DNA from: Dryomyza anilis | Taxonomy: Eukaryota; Arthropoda; Insecta; Diptera; Dryomyzidae | NCBI GenBank assembly: GCA_951804985.1 | Contig: OX638131.1 | Location: 42,631,121 to 42,695,120 of the forward strand | Direction of reading: 5' to 3' | Length of the DNA: 64,000 bases | Made by a program: the position numbers and the translations under genes | Notes under the pieces: generated by a model | Databases searched by the model: none | What the model saw: the letters and a program-made list of their open reading frames with translations, nothing else | What the model was told of the DNA's origin: nothing | In this document: in pieces, positions 1 to 13,000 of the stretch | How the letters are laid out: each line of letters begins with the position of its first letter | How positions within the stretch are numbered: position 1 is the stretch's first letter

Positions 1-1489
1 GATCGGTGGGTTCTGGAATAATAAGGTTTTCAAAATCGATTTTCAAAATATTTCTTTAATTGGCCATATCTCCTAAACGAAGCGTCCTAGAGGGTTGAAA
101 GTAGGCGCTTTTTATAGACATTGAATGCCTAATTTTTCACTGTAAATTTCATTTAATTCGATCGGTGGGTTCTGGAATAATAAGGTTTTGAAAATCGATT
201 TTCAAAATATTTCTTTAATTGGCCATAACTCCTAAAAGGAGCGTCCTAGAGGGTTGAAAATCGATTTTCAAAATATTTCTTTAATTGGCCATAACGCCTA
301 AACGGAGCGTCCTAGAGGGTTGAAAGTAGGCGCTTTTTATAGACATTGAATGCCTAAATTTTCACTGTAAATTTCATTTAATTCGATCGGTGGGTTCTGG
401 AATAATAAGGTTTTCAAAATCGATTTTCAAAATATTTCTTTAATTGGCCATAACTCCTAAAAGGAGCGTCCTAGAGGGTTGAAAATCGATTTTCAAAATA
501 TTTCTTTAATTGGCCATAACGCCTAAACGGAGCGTCCTAGAGGGTTGAAAGTAGGCGCTTTTTATAGACATTGAATGCCTAATTTTTCACTGTAAATTTC
601 ATTTAATTCGATCGGTGGGTTCTGGAATAATAAGGTTTTGAAAATCGATTTTCAAAATATTTCTTTAATTGGCCATAACTCCTAAACGGAGCGTCCTAGA
701 GGGTTGAAAGTAGGCGCTTTTTATAGACATTGAATGCCTAATTTTTCACTGTAAATTTCATTTAATTCGATCGGTGGGTTCTGGAATAATAAGGTTTTCA
801 AAATCGATTTTCAAAATATTTCTTTAATTGGCCATATCTCCTAAACGAAGCGTCCTAGAGGGTTGAAAGTAGGCGCTTTTTATAGACATTGAATGCCTAA
901 TTTTTCACTGTAAATTTCATTTAATTCGATCGGTGGGTTCTGGAATAATAAGGTTTTGAAAATCGATTTTCAAAATATTTCTTTAACTGGTTATAACGCC
1001 TAAACGGAGCGTCCTAGAGGATTTTCAAAATATTTCTTTAATTGGCCATAACTCCTAAACGGAGCGTCCTAGAATGTTGAAAGTAGGCGCTTTTTATAGA
1101 CATTGAATGCCTAATTTTTCACTTTTTCACTCTTTAATTGGCCATAACGCCTAAACGGAGCGTCCTAGAGGGTTGAAAGTAGGCGCTTTTTATAGACATT
1201 GAATGCCTAAATTTTCACTGTAAATTTCATTTAATTCGATCGGTGGGTTCTGGAATAATAAGGTTTTCAAAATCGATTTTCAAAATATTTCTTTAATTGG
1301 CCATAACTCCTAAACGGAGCGTCCTAGAATAATAAGGTTTTGAAAATCGATTTTCAAAATATTTCTTTAATTGGCCATAACTCCTAAACGGAGCGTCCTA
1401 GAGGGTTGAAAATCGATTTTCAAAATATTTCTTTAATTGGCCATAACGCCTAAACGGAGCGTCCTAGAGGGTTGAAAATCGATTTTCAA

Positions 1490-4400
1490 AATATTTCTTT
1501 AATTTGCCATAACTCCTAAACGGAGCGTCCTAGAGGGTTGAAAATCAATTTTAAAAATATTTCTTTAATTGGCCATAACTCCTAAATCGGTGGGTTCTGG
1601 AATAATAAGGTTTTAAAATCGATTTTCAAAATATTTCTTTAATTTGCCATAACTCCTAAACGGAGCGTCCTAGAGGGTTGAAAATCGATTTTCAAAATAT
1701 TTCTATAATTGGCCATAACTCCCAAACGGAGCGTCCTAGAGGGTTGAAAATCGATTTTCAAAATATTTCTTTAATTGGCCATAACTCCTAAACGGAGCGT
1801 CCTAGAGGGTTGAAAGTAGGCGCTTTTTATAGACATTGAATGCCTAATTTTTCACTGTAAATTTCATTTAATTCGATCGGTGGGTTCTGGAATAATAAGG
1901 TTTTGAAAATCGATTTTCAAAATATTTCTTTAATTGGTCATAACTCCTAAACGGAGCGTCCTAGAGGGTTGAAAATCGATTTTCAAAATATTTCTTTAAT
2001 TGGCCATAACGCCTAAACGGAGCGTCCTAGAGGGTTGAAAATCGATTTTCAAAATATTTCTTTAATTTGCCATAACTCCTAAACGGAGCGTCCTAGAGGG
2101 TTGAAAATCAATTTTAAAAATATTTCTTTAATTGGCCATAACTCCTAAATCGGTGGGTTCTGGAATAATAAGGTTTTAAAATCGATTTTCAAAATATTTC
2201 TTTAATTTGCCATAACTCCTAAACGGAGCGTCCTAGAGGGTTGAAAATCGATTTTCAAAATATTTCTATAATTGGCCATAACTCCTAAACGGAGTGTCCT
2301 AGAGGGTTGAAAATCGATTTTCAAAATATTTCTTTAATTGGCCATAACTCCTAAACGGAGCGTCCTAGAGGGTTGAAAGTAGGCGCTTTTTATAGACATT
2401 GAATGCCTAATTTTTCACTGTAAATTTCATTTAATTCGATCGGTGGGTTCTGGAATAATTAGGTTTTAAAATCGATTTTCAAAATATTTCTTTAATTTGC
2501 CATAACTCCTAAACGGAGCGTCCTAGAGGGTTGAAAGTAGGCGCTTTTTATAGACATTGAATGCCTAATTTTTCACTGTAAATTTCATTTAATTCGATCG
2601 GTGGGTTCTTGAATAATAAGGTTTTGAAAATCGATTTTCAAAATATTTCTTTAATTGGCCATAACTCCTAAACGGAGCGTCCTAGAGGGTTGAAAATCGA
2701 TTTTCAAAATATTTCTTTAATTGGCCATAACGCCTAAACGGAGCGTCCTAGAGGGTTGAAAATCGATTTTCAAAATATTTCTTTAATTGGCCATAACGCC
2801 TAAACGGAGCGTCCTAGAGGGTTGAAAGTAGGCGCTTTTTATAGACATTGAATGCCTAATTTTTCACTGTAACTTTCATTTAATTCGATCGGTGGGTTCT
2901 GGAATAATAAGGTTTTAAAATCGATTTTCAAAATATTTCTTTAATTTGCCATAACTCCTAAACGGATCGTCCTAGAGGGTTGAAAATCAATTTTAAAAAT
3001 ATTTCTTTAATTGGCCATAACTCCTAAATCGGTGGGTTCTGGAATAATAAGGTTTTAAAATCGATTTTCAAAATATTTCTTTAATTTGCCATAACTCCTA
3101 AACGGAGCGTCCTAGAGGGTTGAAAATCGATTTTCAAAATATTTCTATAATTGGCCATAACTCCCAAACGGAGCGTCCTAGAGGGTTGAAAATCGATTTT
3201 CAAAATATTTCTTTAATTGGCCATAACTCCTAAACGGAGCGTCCTAGAGGGTTGAAAGTAGGCGCTTTTTATAGACATTGAATGCCTAATTTTTCACTGT
3301 AAATTTCATTTAATTCGATCGGTGGGTTCTTGAATAATAAGGTTTTGAAAATCGATTTTCAAAATATTTCTTTAATTGGCCATAACTCCTAAACGGAGCG
3401 TCCTAGAGGGTTGAAAATCGATTTTCAAAATATTTCTTTAATTGGCCATAACGCCTAAACGGAGCGTCCTAGAGGGTTGAAAATCGATTTTCAAAATATT
3501 TCTTTAATTTGCCATAACTCCTAAACGGAGCGTCCTAGAGGGTTGAAAATCAATTTTAAAAATATTTCTTTAATTGGCCATAACTCCTAAATCGGTGGGT
3601 TCTGGAATAATAAGGTTTTAAAATCGATTTTCAAAATATTTCTTTAATTTGCCATAACTCCTAAACGGAGCGTCCTAGAGGGTTGAAAATCGATTTTCAA
3701 AATATTTCTATAATTGGCCATAACTCCCAAACGGAGCGTCCTAGAGGGTTGAAAATCGATTTTCAAAATATTTCTTTAATTGGCCATAACTAGTAAACGG
3801 AGCGTCCTAGAGGGTTGAAAGTAGGCGCTTTTTATAGACATTGAATGCCTAATTTTTCACTGTAAATTTCATTTAATTCGATCGGTGGGTTCTGGAATAA
3901 TAAGGTTTTGAAAATCGATTTTCAAAATATTTCTTTAATTGGTCATAACTCCTAAACGGAGCGTCCTAGAGGGTTGAAAATCGATTTTCAAAATATTTCT
4001 TTAATTGGCCATAACGCCTAAACGGAGCGTCCTAGAGGGTTGAAAATCGATTTTCAAAATATTTCTTTAATTTGCCATAACTCCTAAACGGAGCGTCCTA
4101 GAGGGTTGAAAATCAATTTTAAAAATATTTCTTTAATTGGCCATAACTCCTAAATCGGTGGGTTCTGGAATAATAAGGTTTTAAAATCGATTTTCAAAAT
4201 ATTTCTTTAATTTGCCATAACTCCTAAACGGAGCGTCCTAGAGGGTTGAAAATCGATTTTCAAAATATTTCTATAATTGGCCATAACTCCTAAACGGAGT
4301 GTCCTAGAGGGTTGAAAATCGATTTTCAAAATATTTCTTTAATTGGCCATAACTCCTAAACGGAGCGTCCTAGAGGGTTGAAAGTAGGCGCTTTTTATAG

Positions 4401-5055
4401 ACATTGAATGCCTAATTTTTCACTGTAAATTTCATTTAATTCGATCGGTGGGTTCTGGAATAATTAGGTTTTAAAATCGATTTTCAAAATATTTCTTTAA
4501 TTTGCCATAACTCCTAAACGGAGCGTCCTAGAGGGTTGAAAGTAGGCGCTTTTTATAGACATTGAATGCCTAATTTTTCACTGTAAATTTCATTTAATTC
4601 GATCGGTGGGTTCTTGAATAATAAGGTTTTGAAAATCGATTTTCAAAATATTTCTTTAATTGGCCATAACTCCTAAACGGAGCGTCCTAGAGGGTTGAAA
4701 ATCGATTTTCAAAATATTTCTTTAATTGGCCATAACGCCTAAACGGAGCGTCCTAGAGGGTTGAAAATCGATTTTCAAAATATTTCTTTAATGGGCCATA
4801 ACGCCTAAACGGAGCGTCCTAGAGGGTTGAAAGTAGGCGCTTTTTATAGACATTGAATGCCTAATTTTTCACTGTAACTTTCATTTAATTCGATCGGTGG
4901 GTTCTGGAATAATAAGGTTTTAAAATCGATTTTCAAAATATTTCTTTAATTTGCCATAACTCCTAAACGGAGCGTCCTAGAGGGTTGAAAATCGATTTTA
5001 AAAATATTTCTTTAATTGGCCATAACTCCTAAATCGGTGGGTTCTGGAATAATAA
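1490..5055. repeat. Satellite subdomain with 563-bp and 2005-bp higher-order repeats
   Basis: Within the satellite, diagnostic variants recur in register. The variant AAAATCAATTTT sits at 1541, 2104, 2983, 3546 and 4109, that is 563-bp steps with one 879-bp step. At a 2005-bp offset, private variants match: GGAGTGTCCT at 2291/4296, AATTAGGTTT at 2457/4462, GGGTTCTTGA near 2606/4611 and GTAACTTTC near 2871/4876. The duplicated segment therefore spans about 1490-3050 and 3495-5055. Variants such as ACTAGTAAACGG (3787) or GGATCGTCC (about 2964) are found in one copy only and postdate the duplication. This is the signature of recent unequal exchange. Confidence 0.88.
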
Positions 5056-5059
5056 GGTT

Positions 5060-8000
5060 TTGAAAATCGATTTTCAAAATATTTCTATAATTGGCCATAA
5101 CTCCTAAACGGAGCGTCCTAGAGGGTTGAAAATCGATTTTCAAAATATTTCTTTAATTGGCCATAACTCCTAAACGGAGCGTCCTAGAGAGTTGAAAATC
5201 GATTTTCAAAATATTTCTTTAATTGGCCATAACTCCTAAACGGAGCGTCCTAGAGGGTTGAAAGTAGGCGCTTTTTATAGACATTGAATGCCTAATTTTT
5301 CACTGTAAATTTCATTTAATTCGATCGGTGGGTTCTGGAATTATAAGGTTTTAAAATCGATTTTCAAAATATTTCTTTAATTTGCCATAACTCCTAAACG
5401 GAGCGTCCTAGAGGGTTGAAAATCGATTTTAAAAATATTTCTTTAATTGGCTATAACTCCTAAACGGAGCGTCCTAGAGGGTTGAAAGTAGGCGCTTTTT
5501 ATAGACATTGAATGCCTAATTTTTCACTGTAAATTTCATTTAATTCGATCGGTGGGTTCTGGAATAATAAGGTTTTGAAAATCGATTTTCAAAATATTTC
5601 TTTAACTGGTCATAACGCCTAAACGGAGCGTCCTAGAGAAATGAAAGTAGGCGCTTTTTATAGACATTGAATGCCTAATTTTTCACTGTAAATTTCATTT
5701 AATTCGATCGGTGGGTTCTGGAATAATAAGGTTTTGAAAATCGATTTTCAAAATATTTCTTTAACTGGTCATAACGCCTAAACGGAGCGTCCTAGAGGGT
5801 TGAAAGTAGGCGCTTTTTATAGGCATTGAATGCCTTATTTTTCACTGTAAATTTCATTTAATTCGATCGGTGGGTTCTGGAATAATAAGGTTTTGAAAAT
5901 CGATTTTTAAAATATTTCTTTAACTGGTCATAACGCCTAAACGGAGCGTCCTAGAGAAATGAAAGTAGGCGCTTTTTATAGACATTGAATGCCTAATTTT
6001 TCACTGTAAATTTAATTTAATTCGATCGGTGGGTTCTGGAATAATAAGGTTTTGAAAATCGATTTTCAAAATATTTTTTTAATTGGCCATAACTCCTAAA
6101 CGGAGCGTCCTAGAGGGTTAAAAATCGATTTTAAAAATATTTCTTTAATTGGCCATAACTCCTAAACGGAGCATCCTAGAGGGTTGAAAGTAGGCGCTTT
6201 TTATAGACATTGAATGCCTAATTTTTCACTGTAAATTTCATTTAATTCGATCGGTGGGTTCTGGAATAATAAGGTTTTGAAAATCGATTTTCAAAATATT
6301 TCTTTAATTGGCCATAACTCCTAAACGGAGCGTCCTAGAGGTTTGAAAATCGATTTTAAAAATATTTCTTTAATTGGCCATAACTCCTAAACGGAGCGTC
6401 CTAGAGGGTTGAAAGTAGGCGCTTTTTATAGACATTGAATGCCTAATTTTTCACTGTAAATTTCATTTAATTCGATCGGTGGGTTCTGGAATAATAAGGT
6501 TTTGAAAATCGATTTTCAAAATATTTCTTTAATTGGCCATAACTCCTAAACGGAGCGTCCTAGAGGTTTGAAAATCGATTTTAAAAATATTTCTTTAATT
6601 GGCCATAACTCCTAAACGGAGCGTCCTAGAGGGTTGAAAGTAGGAGCTTTTTATAGACATTGAATGCCTAATTTTTCACTGTAAATTTCATTTAATTCGA
6701 TCGGTGGGTTCTGGAATAATAAGGTTTTGAAAATCGATTTTCAAAATATTTCTTTAATTGGCCATAACTCCTAAACGGAGCGTCCTAGAGGTTTGAAAAT
6801 CGATTTTAAAAATATTTCTTTAATTGGCCATAACTCCTAAACGGAGCGTCCTAGAGGGTTGAAAGTAGGCGCTTTTTATAGACATTGAATGCCTAATTTT
6901 TCACTGTAAATTTCATTTAATTCGATCGGTGGGTTCTGGAATAATAAGGTTTTGAAAATCGATTTTCAAAATATTTCTTTAATTGGCCATAACTCCTAAA
7001 CGGAGCGTCCTAGAGGGTTGAAAGTAGGCGCTTTTTATAGACATTGAATGCCTAATTTTTCACTGTAAATTTCATTTAATTCGATCGGTGGGTTCTGGAA
7101 TAATAAGGTTTTGAAAATCGATTTTCAAAATATTTCTTTAATTGGCCATAACTCCTAAACGGAGCGTCCTAGAGGGTTGAAAGTAGGCGCTTTTTATAGA
7201 CATTGAATGCCTAATTTTTCACTGTAAATTTCATTTAATTCGATCGGTGGGTTCTGGAATAATAAGGTTTTGAAAATCGATTTTCAAAATATTTCTTTAA
7301 TTGGCCATAACTCCTAAACGGAGCGTTCTAGAGGGTTGAATGTAGGCGCTTTTTATAGACATTGAATGCCTAATTTTTCACTGTAAATTTTATTTAATTC
7401 GATCGGTGGGTTCTGGAATAATAAAGTTTTGAAAATCGATTTCCAAAATGTTTCTTTAATTGGCCATAACTCCTAAACGGAGCGTTCTAGAGGGTTGAAT
7501 GTAGGCGCTTTTTATAGACATTGAATGCCTAATTTTTCACTGTAAATTTCATTTAATTCGATCGGTGGGTTCTGGAATAATAAGGTTTTGAAAATCGATT
7601 TTCAAAATGTTTCTTTAATTGGCCATAACTCCTAAACCGAGCGTCCTAGAGGGTTGAAAATCGATTTTAAAAATATTTCTTTAATTGGCCATAACTCCTA
7701 AACGGAGCGTCCTAGAGGGTTGAAAATCGATTTTCAAAATATTTCTATAATTGGCCATAACTCCTAAACGGAGCGTCCTAGAGGGTTGAAAATCGATTTT
7801 CAAAATATTTCTTTAATTGGCCATAACTCCTAAACGGAGCGTCCTAGAGAGTTGAAAATCGATTTTCAAAATATTTCTTTAATTGGCCATAACTCCTAAA
7901 CGGAGCGTCCTAGAGGGTTGAAAGTAGGCGCTTTTTATAGACATTGAATGCCTAATTTTTCACTGTAAATTTCATTTAATTCGATCGGTGGGTTCTGGAA

Positions 8001-10020
8001 TTATAAGGTTTTAAAATCGATTTTCAAAATATTTCTTTAATTTGCCATAACTCCTAAACGGAGCGTCCTAGAGGGTTGAAAATCGATTTTAAAAATATTT
8101 CTTTAATTGGCTATAACTCCTAAACGGAGCGTCCTAGAGGGTTGAAAGTAGGCGCTTTTTATAGACATTGAATGCCTAATTTTTCACTGTAAATTTCATT
8201 TAATTCGATCGGTGGGTTCTGGAATAATAAGGTTTTGAAAATCGATTTTCAAAATATTTCTTTAACTGGTCATAACGCCTAAACGGAGCGTCCTAGAGAA
8301 ATGAAAGTAGGCGCTTTTTATAGACATTGAATGCCTAATTTTTCACTGTAAATTTCATTTAATTCGATCGGTGGGTTCTGGAATAATAAGGTTTTGAAAA
8401 TCGATTTTCAAAATATTTCTTTAACTGGTCATAACGCCTAAACGGAGCGTCCTAGAGGGTTGAAAGTAGGCGCTTTTTATAGGCATTGAATGCCTTATTT
8501 TTCACTGTAAATTTCATTTAATTCGATCGGTGGGTTCTGGAATAATAAGGTTTTGAAAATCGATTTTTAAAATATTTCTTTAACTGGTCATAACGCCTAA
8601 ACGGAGCGTCCTAGAGAAATGAAAGTAGGCGCTTTTTATAGACATTGAATGCCTAATTTTTCACTGTAAATTTAATTTAATTCGATCGGTGGGTTCTGGA
8701 ATAATAAGGTTTTGAAAATCGATTTTCAAAATATTTTTTTAATTGGCCATAACTCCTAAACGGAGCGTCCTAGAGGGTTAAAAATCGATTTTAAAAATAT
8801 TTCTTTAATTGGCCATAACTCCTAAACGGAGCATCCTAGAGGGTTGAAAGTAGGCGCTTTTTATAGACATTGAATGCCTAATTTTTCACTGTAAATTTCA
8901 TTTAATTCGATCGGTGGGTTCTGGAATAATAAGGTTTTGAAAATCGATTTTCAAAATATTTCTTTAATTGGCCATAACTCCTAAACGGAGCGTCCTAGAG
9001 GTTTGAAAATCGATTTTAAAAATATTTCTTTAATTGGCCATAACTCCTAAACGGAGCGTCCTAGAGGGTTGAAAGTAGGCGCTTTTTATAGACATTGAAT
9101 GCCTAATTTTTCACTGTAAATTTCATTTAATTCGATCGGTGGGTTCTGGAATAATAAGGTTTTGAAAATCGATTTTCAAAATATTTCTTTAATTGGCCAT
9201 AACTCCTAAACGGAGCGTCCTAGAGGTTTGAAAATCGATTTTAAAAATATTTCTTTAATTGGCCATAACTCCTAAACGGAGCGTCCTAGAGGGTTGAAAG
9301 TAGGAGCTTTTTATAGACATTGAATGCCTAATTTTTCACTGTAAATTTCATTTAATTCGATCGGTGGGTTCTGGAATAATAAGGTTTTGAAAATCGATTT
9401 TCAAAATATTTCTTTAATTGGCCATAACTCCTAAACGGAGCGTCCTAGAGGGTTGAAAGTAGGCGCTTTTTATAGACATTGAATGCCTAATTTTTCACTG
9501 TAAATTTCATTTAATTCGATCGGTGGGTTCTGGAATAATAAGGTTTTGAAAATCGATTTTCAAAATATTTCTTTAATTGGCCATAACTCCTAAACGGAGC
9601 GTTCTAGAGGGTTGAATGTAGGCGCTTTTTATAGACATTGAATGCCTAATTTTTCACTGTAAATTTTATTTAATTCGATCGGTGGGTTCTGGAATAATAA
9701 AGTTTTGAAAATCGATTTCCAAAATGTTTCTTTAATTGGCCATAACTCCTAAACGGAGCGTTCTAGAGGGTTGAATGTAGGCGCTTTTTATAGACATTGA
9801 ATGCCTAATTTTTCACTGTAAATTTCATTTAATTCGATCGGTGGGTTCTGGAATAATAAGGTTTTGAAAATCGATTTTCAAAATGTTTCTTTAATTGGCC
9901 ATAACTCCTAAACCGAGCGTCCTAGAGGGTTGAAAATCGATTTTAAAAATATTTCTTTAATTGGCCATAACTCCTAAACGGAGCGTCCTAGAGGGTTGAA
10001 AATCGATTTTCAAAATATTT
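5060..10020. repeat. Satellite subdomain: ~2.3-2.7-kb near-identical segmental duplication
   Basis: About 5060-6790 matches 7720-9450 at a constant 2660-bp offset. Shared private variants are TCCTAGAGAGTTG (about 5183/7843), AGGCATTGAATGCC (5821/8481), GAGCATCCTAG (6171/8831) and TAGGAGCTTT (6641/9301). After 9450 the offset drops to 2276 bp (TAAAGTTTTG near 7423/9699, CCTAAACCGA at 7631/9907). So the second copy lacks a 384-bp block that the first copy has at about 6790-7174. Identity across the shared parts looks almost complete by eye. Confidence 0.88.
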
Positions 10021-13000
10021 CTTTAATTGGCCATAACTCCTAAACGGAGCGTCCTAGAGGGTTGAAAATCGATTTTCAAAATATTTCTTTAATTGGCCAT
10101 AACTCCTAAACGGAGCGTCCTAGAGGGTTGAAAGTAGGCGCTTTTTATAGACATTGAATGCCTAATTTTTCACTGTAAATTTCATTTAATTCGATCGGTG
10201 GGTTCTGGAATAATAAGGTTTTGAAAATCGATTTTCAAAATATTTCTTTAATTGGCCATAACTCCTAAACGGAGCGTCCTAGAGCGTTGAAAGTAGGCGC
10301 TTTTTATAGACATTGAATGCCTAATTTTTCACTGTAAATTTCATTTAATTCGATCGGTGGGTTCTGGAATAATAAGGTTTTGAAAATCGATTTTCAAAAT
10401 ATTTCTTTAATTGGCCATAACTCCTAAACGGAGCGTTCTAGAGGGTTGAATGTAGGCGCTTTTTATAGACATAGAATGCCTAATTTTTCACTGTAAATTT
10501 TATTTAATTCGATCGGTGGGTTCTGGAATAATAAGGTTTTGAAAATCGATTTTCAAAATGTTTCTTTAATTGGCCATAACTCCTAAACGGAGCGTTCTAG
10601 AGGGTTGAATGTAGGCGCTTATTTAATTCGATCGGTGGGTTCTGGAATAATAAAGTTTTGAAAATCGATTTCCAAAATGTTTCTTTAATTGGCCATAACT
10701 CCTAAACGGAGCGTTCTAGAGGGTTGAATGTAGGCGCTTTTTATAGACATTGAATGCCTAATTTTTCACTGTAAATTTCATTTAATTCGATCGGTGGGTT
10801 CTGGAATAATAAGGTTTTGAAAATCGATTTTCAAAATGTTTCTTTAATTGGCCATAACTCCTAAACCGAGCGTCCTAGAGGGTTGAAAATCGATTTTAAA
10901 AATATTTCTTTAATTGGCCATAACTCCTAAACGGAGCGTCCTAGAGGGTTGAAAATCGATTTTCAAAATATTTCTTTAATTGGCCATAACTCCTAAACGG
11001 AGCGTCCTAGAGGGTTGAAAGTAGGCGCTTTTTATAGACATTGAATGCCTAATTTTTCACTGTAAATTTCATTTAATTCGATCGGTGGGTTCTGGAATAA
11101 TAAGGTTTTGAAAATCGATTTTCAAAATATTTCTTTAATTGGCCATAACTCCTAAACGGAGCGTCCTAGAGGGTTGAAAGTAGGCGCTTTTTATAGACAT
11201 TGAATGCCTAATTTTTCACTGTAAATTTCATTTAATTCGATCGGTGGGTTCTGGAATAATAAGGTTTTGAAAATCGATTTTCAAAATATTTCTTTAATTG
11301 GCCATAACTCCTAAACGGAGCGTTCTAGAGGGTTGAATGTAGGCGCTTTTTATAGACATAGAATGCCTAATTTTTCACTGTAAATTTTATTTAATTCGAT
11401 CGGTGGGTTCTGGAATAATAAAGTTTTGAAAATCGATTTCCAAAATGTTTCTTTAATTGGCCATAACTCCTAAACGGAGCGTTCTAGAGGGTTGAATGTA
11501 GGCGCTTTTTATAGACATAGAATGCCTAATTTTTCACTGTAAATTTTATTTAATTCGATCGGTGGGTTCTGGAATAATAAGGTTTTGAAAATCGATTTTC
11601 AAAATGTTTCTTTAATTGGCCATAACTCCTAAACGGAGCGTTCTAGAGGGTTGAATGTAGGCGCTTTTTATAGACATTGAATGCCTAATTTTTCACTGTA
11701 AATTTCATTTAATTCGATCGGTGGGTTCTGGAATAATAAGGTTTTGAAAATCGATTTTCAAAATGTTTCTTTAATTGGCTATAACTCCTAAACCGAGCGT
11801 CCTAGAGGGTTGAAAATCGATTTTAAAAATATTTCTTTAATTGGCCATAACTCCTAAACGGAGCGTCCTAGAGGGTTGAAAATCGATTTTCAAAATATTT
11901 CTTTAATTGGCCATAACTCCTAAACGGAGCGTCCTAGAGGGTTGAAAATCGATTTTCAAAATGTTTCTTTAATTGGCCATAACTCCTAAACGGAGCGTCC
12001 TAGAGGGTTGAAAGTAGGCGCTTTTTATAGACATTGAATGCCTAATTTTTCACTGTAAATTTCATTTAATTCGATCGGTGGGTTCTGGAATAATAAGGTT
12101 TTGAAAATCGATTTTCAAAATATTTCTTTAATTGGCCATAACTCCTAAACGGAGCGTCCTAGAGGGTTGAAAGTAGGCGCTTTTTATAGACATTGAATGC
12201 CTAATTTTTCACTGTAAATTTCATTTAATTCGATCGGTGGGTTCTGGAATAATAAGGTTTTGAAAATCGATTTCAAAATATTTCTTTAATTGGCCATAAC
12301 TCCTAAACGGAGCGTTCTAGAGGGTTGAATGTAGGCGCTTTTTATAGACATAGAATGCCTAATTTTTCACTGTAAATTTTATTTAATTCGATCGGTGGGT
12401 TCTGGAATAATAAGGTTTTGAAAATCGATTTTCAAAATGTTTCTTTAATTGGCCATAACTCCTAAACGGAGCGTTCTAGAGGGTTGAATGTAGGCGCTTT
12501 TTATAGACATTGAATGCCTAATTTTTCACTGTAAATTTCATTTAATTTGATCGGTGGGTTCTGGAATAATAAGGTTTTGAAAATCGATTTTCAAAATGTT
12601 TCTTTAATTGGCCATAACTCCTAAACCGAGCGTCCTAGAGGGTTGACAATCGATTTTAAAAATATTTCTTTAATTGGCCATAACTCCTAAACGGAGCGTC
12701 CTAGAGGGTTGAAAATCGATTTTCAAAATATTTCTTTAATTGGCCATAACTCCTAAACGGAGCGTCCTAGAGTGTTGAAAATCGATTTTCAAAATATTTC
12801 TTTAATTGGCCATAACTCCTAAACGGAGCGTCCTAGAGGGTTGAAAATCGATTTTCAAAATATTTCTTTAATTGGCCATAACTCCTAAACGGAGCGTCCT
12901 AGAGGGTTGAAAATCGATTTTCAAAATATTTCTTTAATTGGCCATAACTACTAAATGGAGCGTTCTAGAGGGTTGAATGTAGGCGCTTTTTATAGACATT

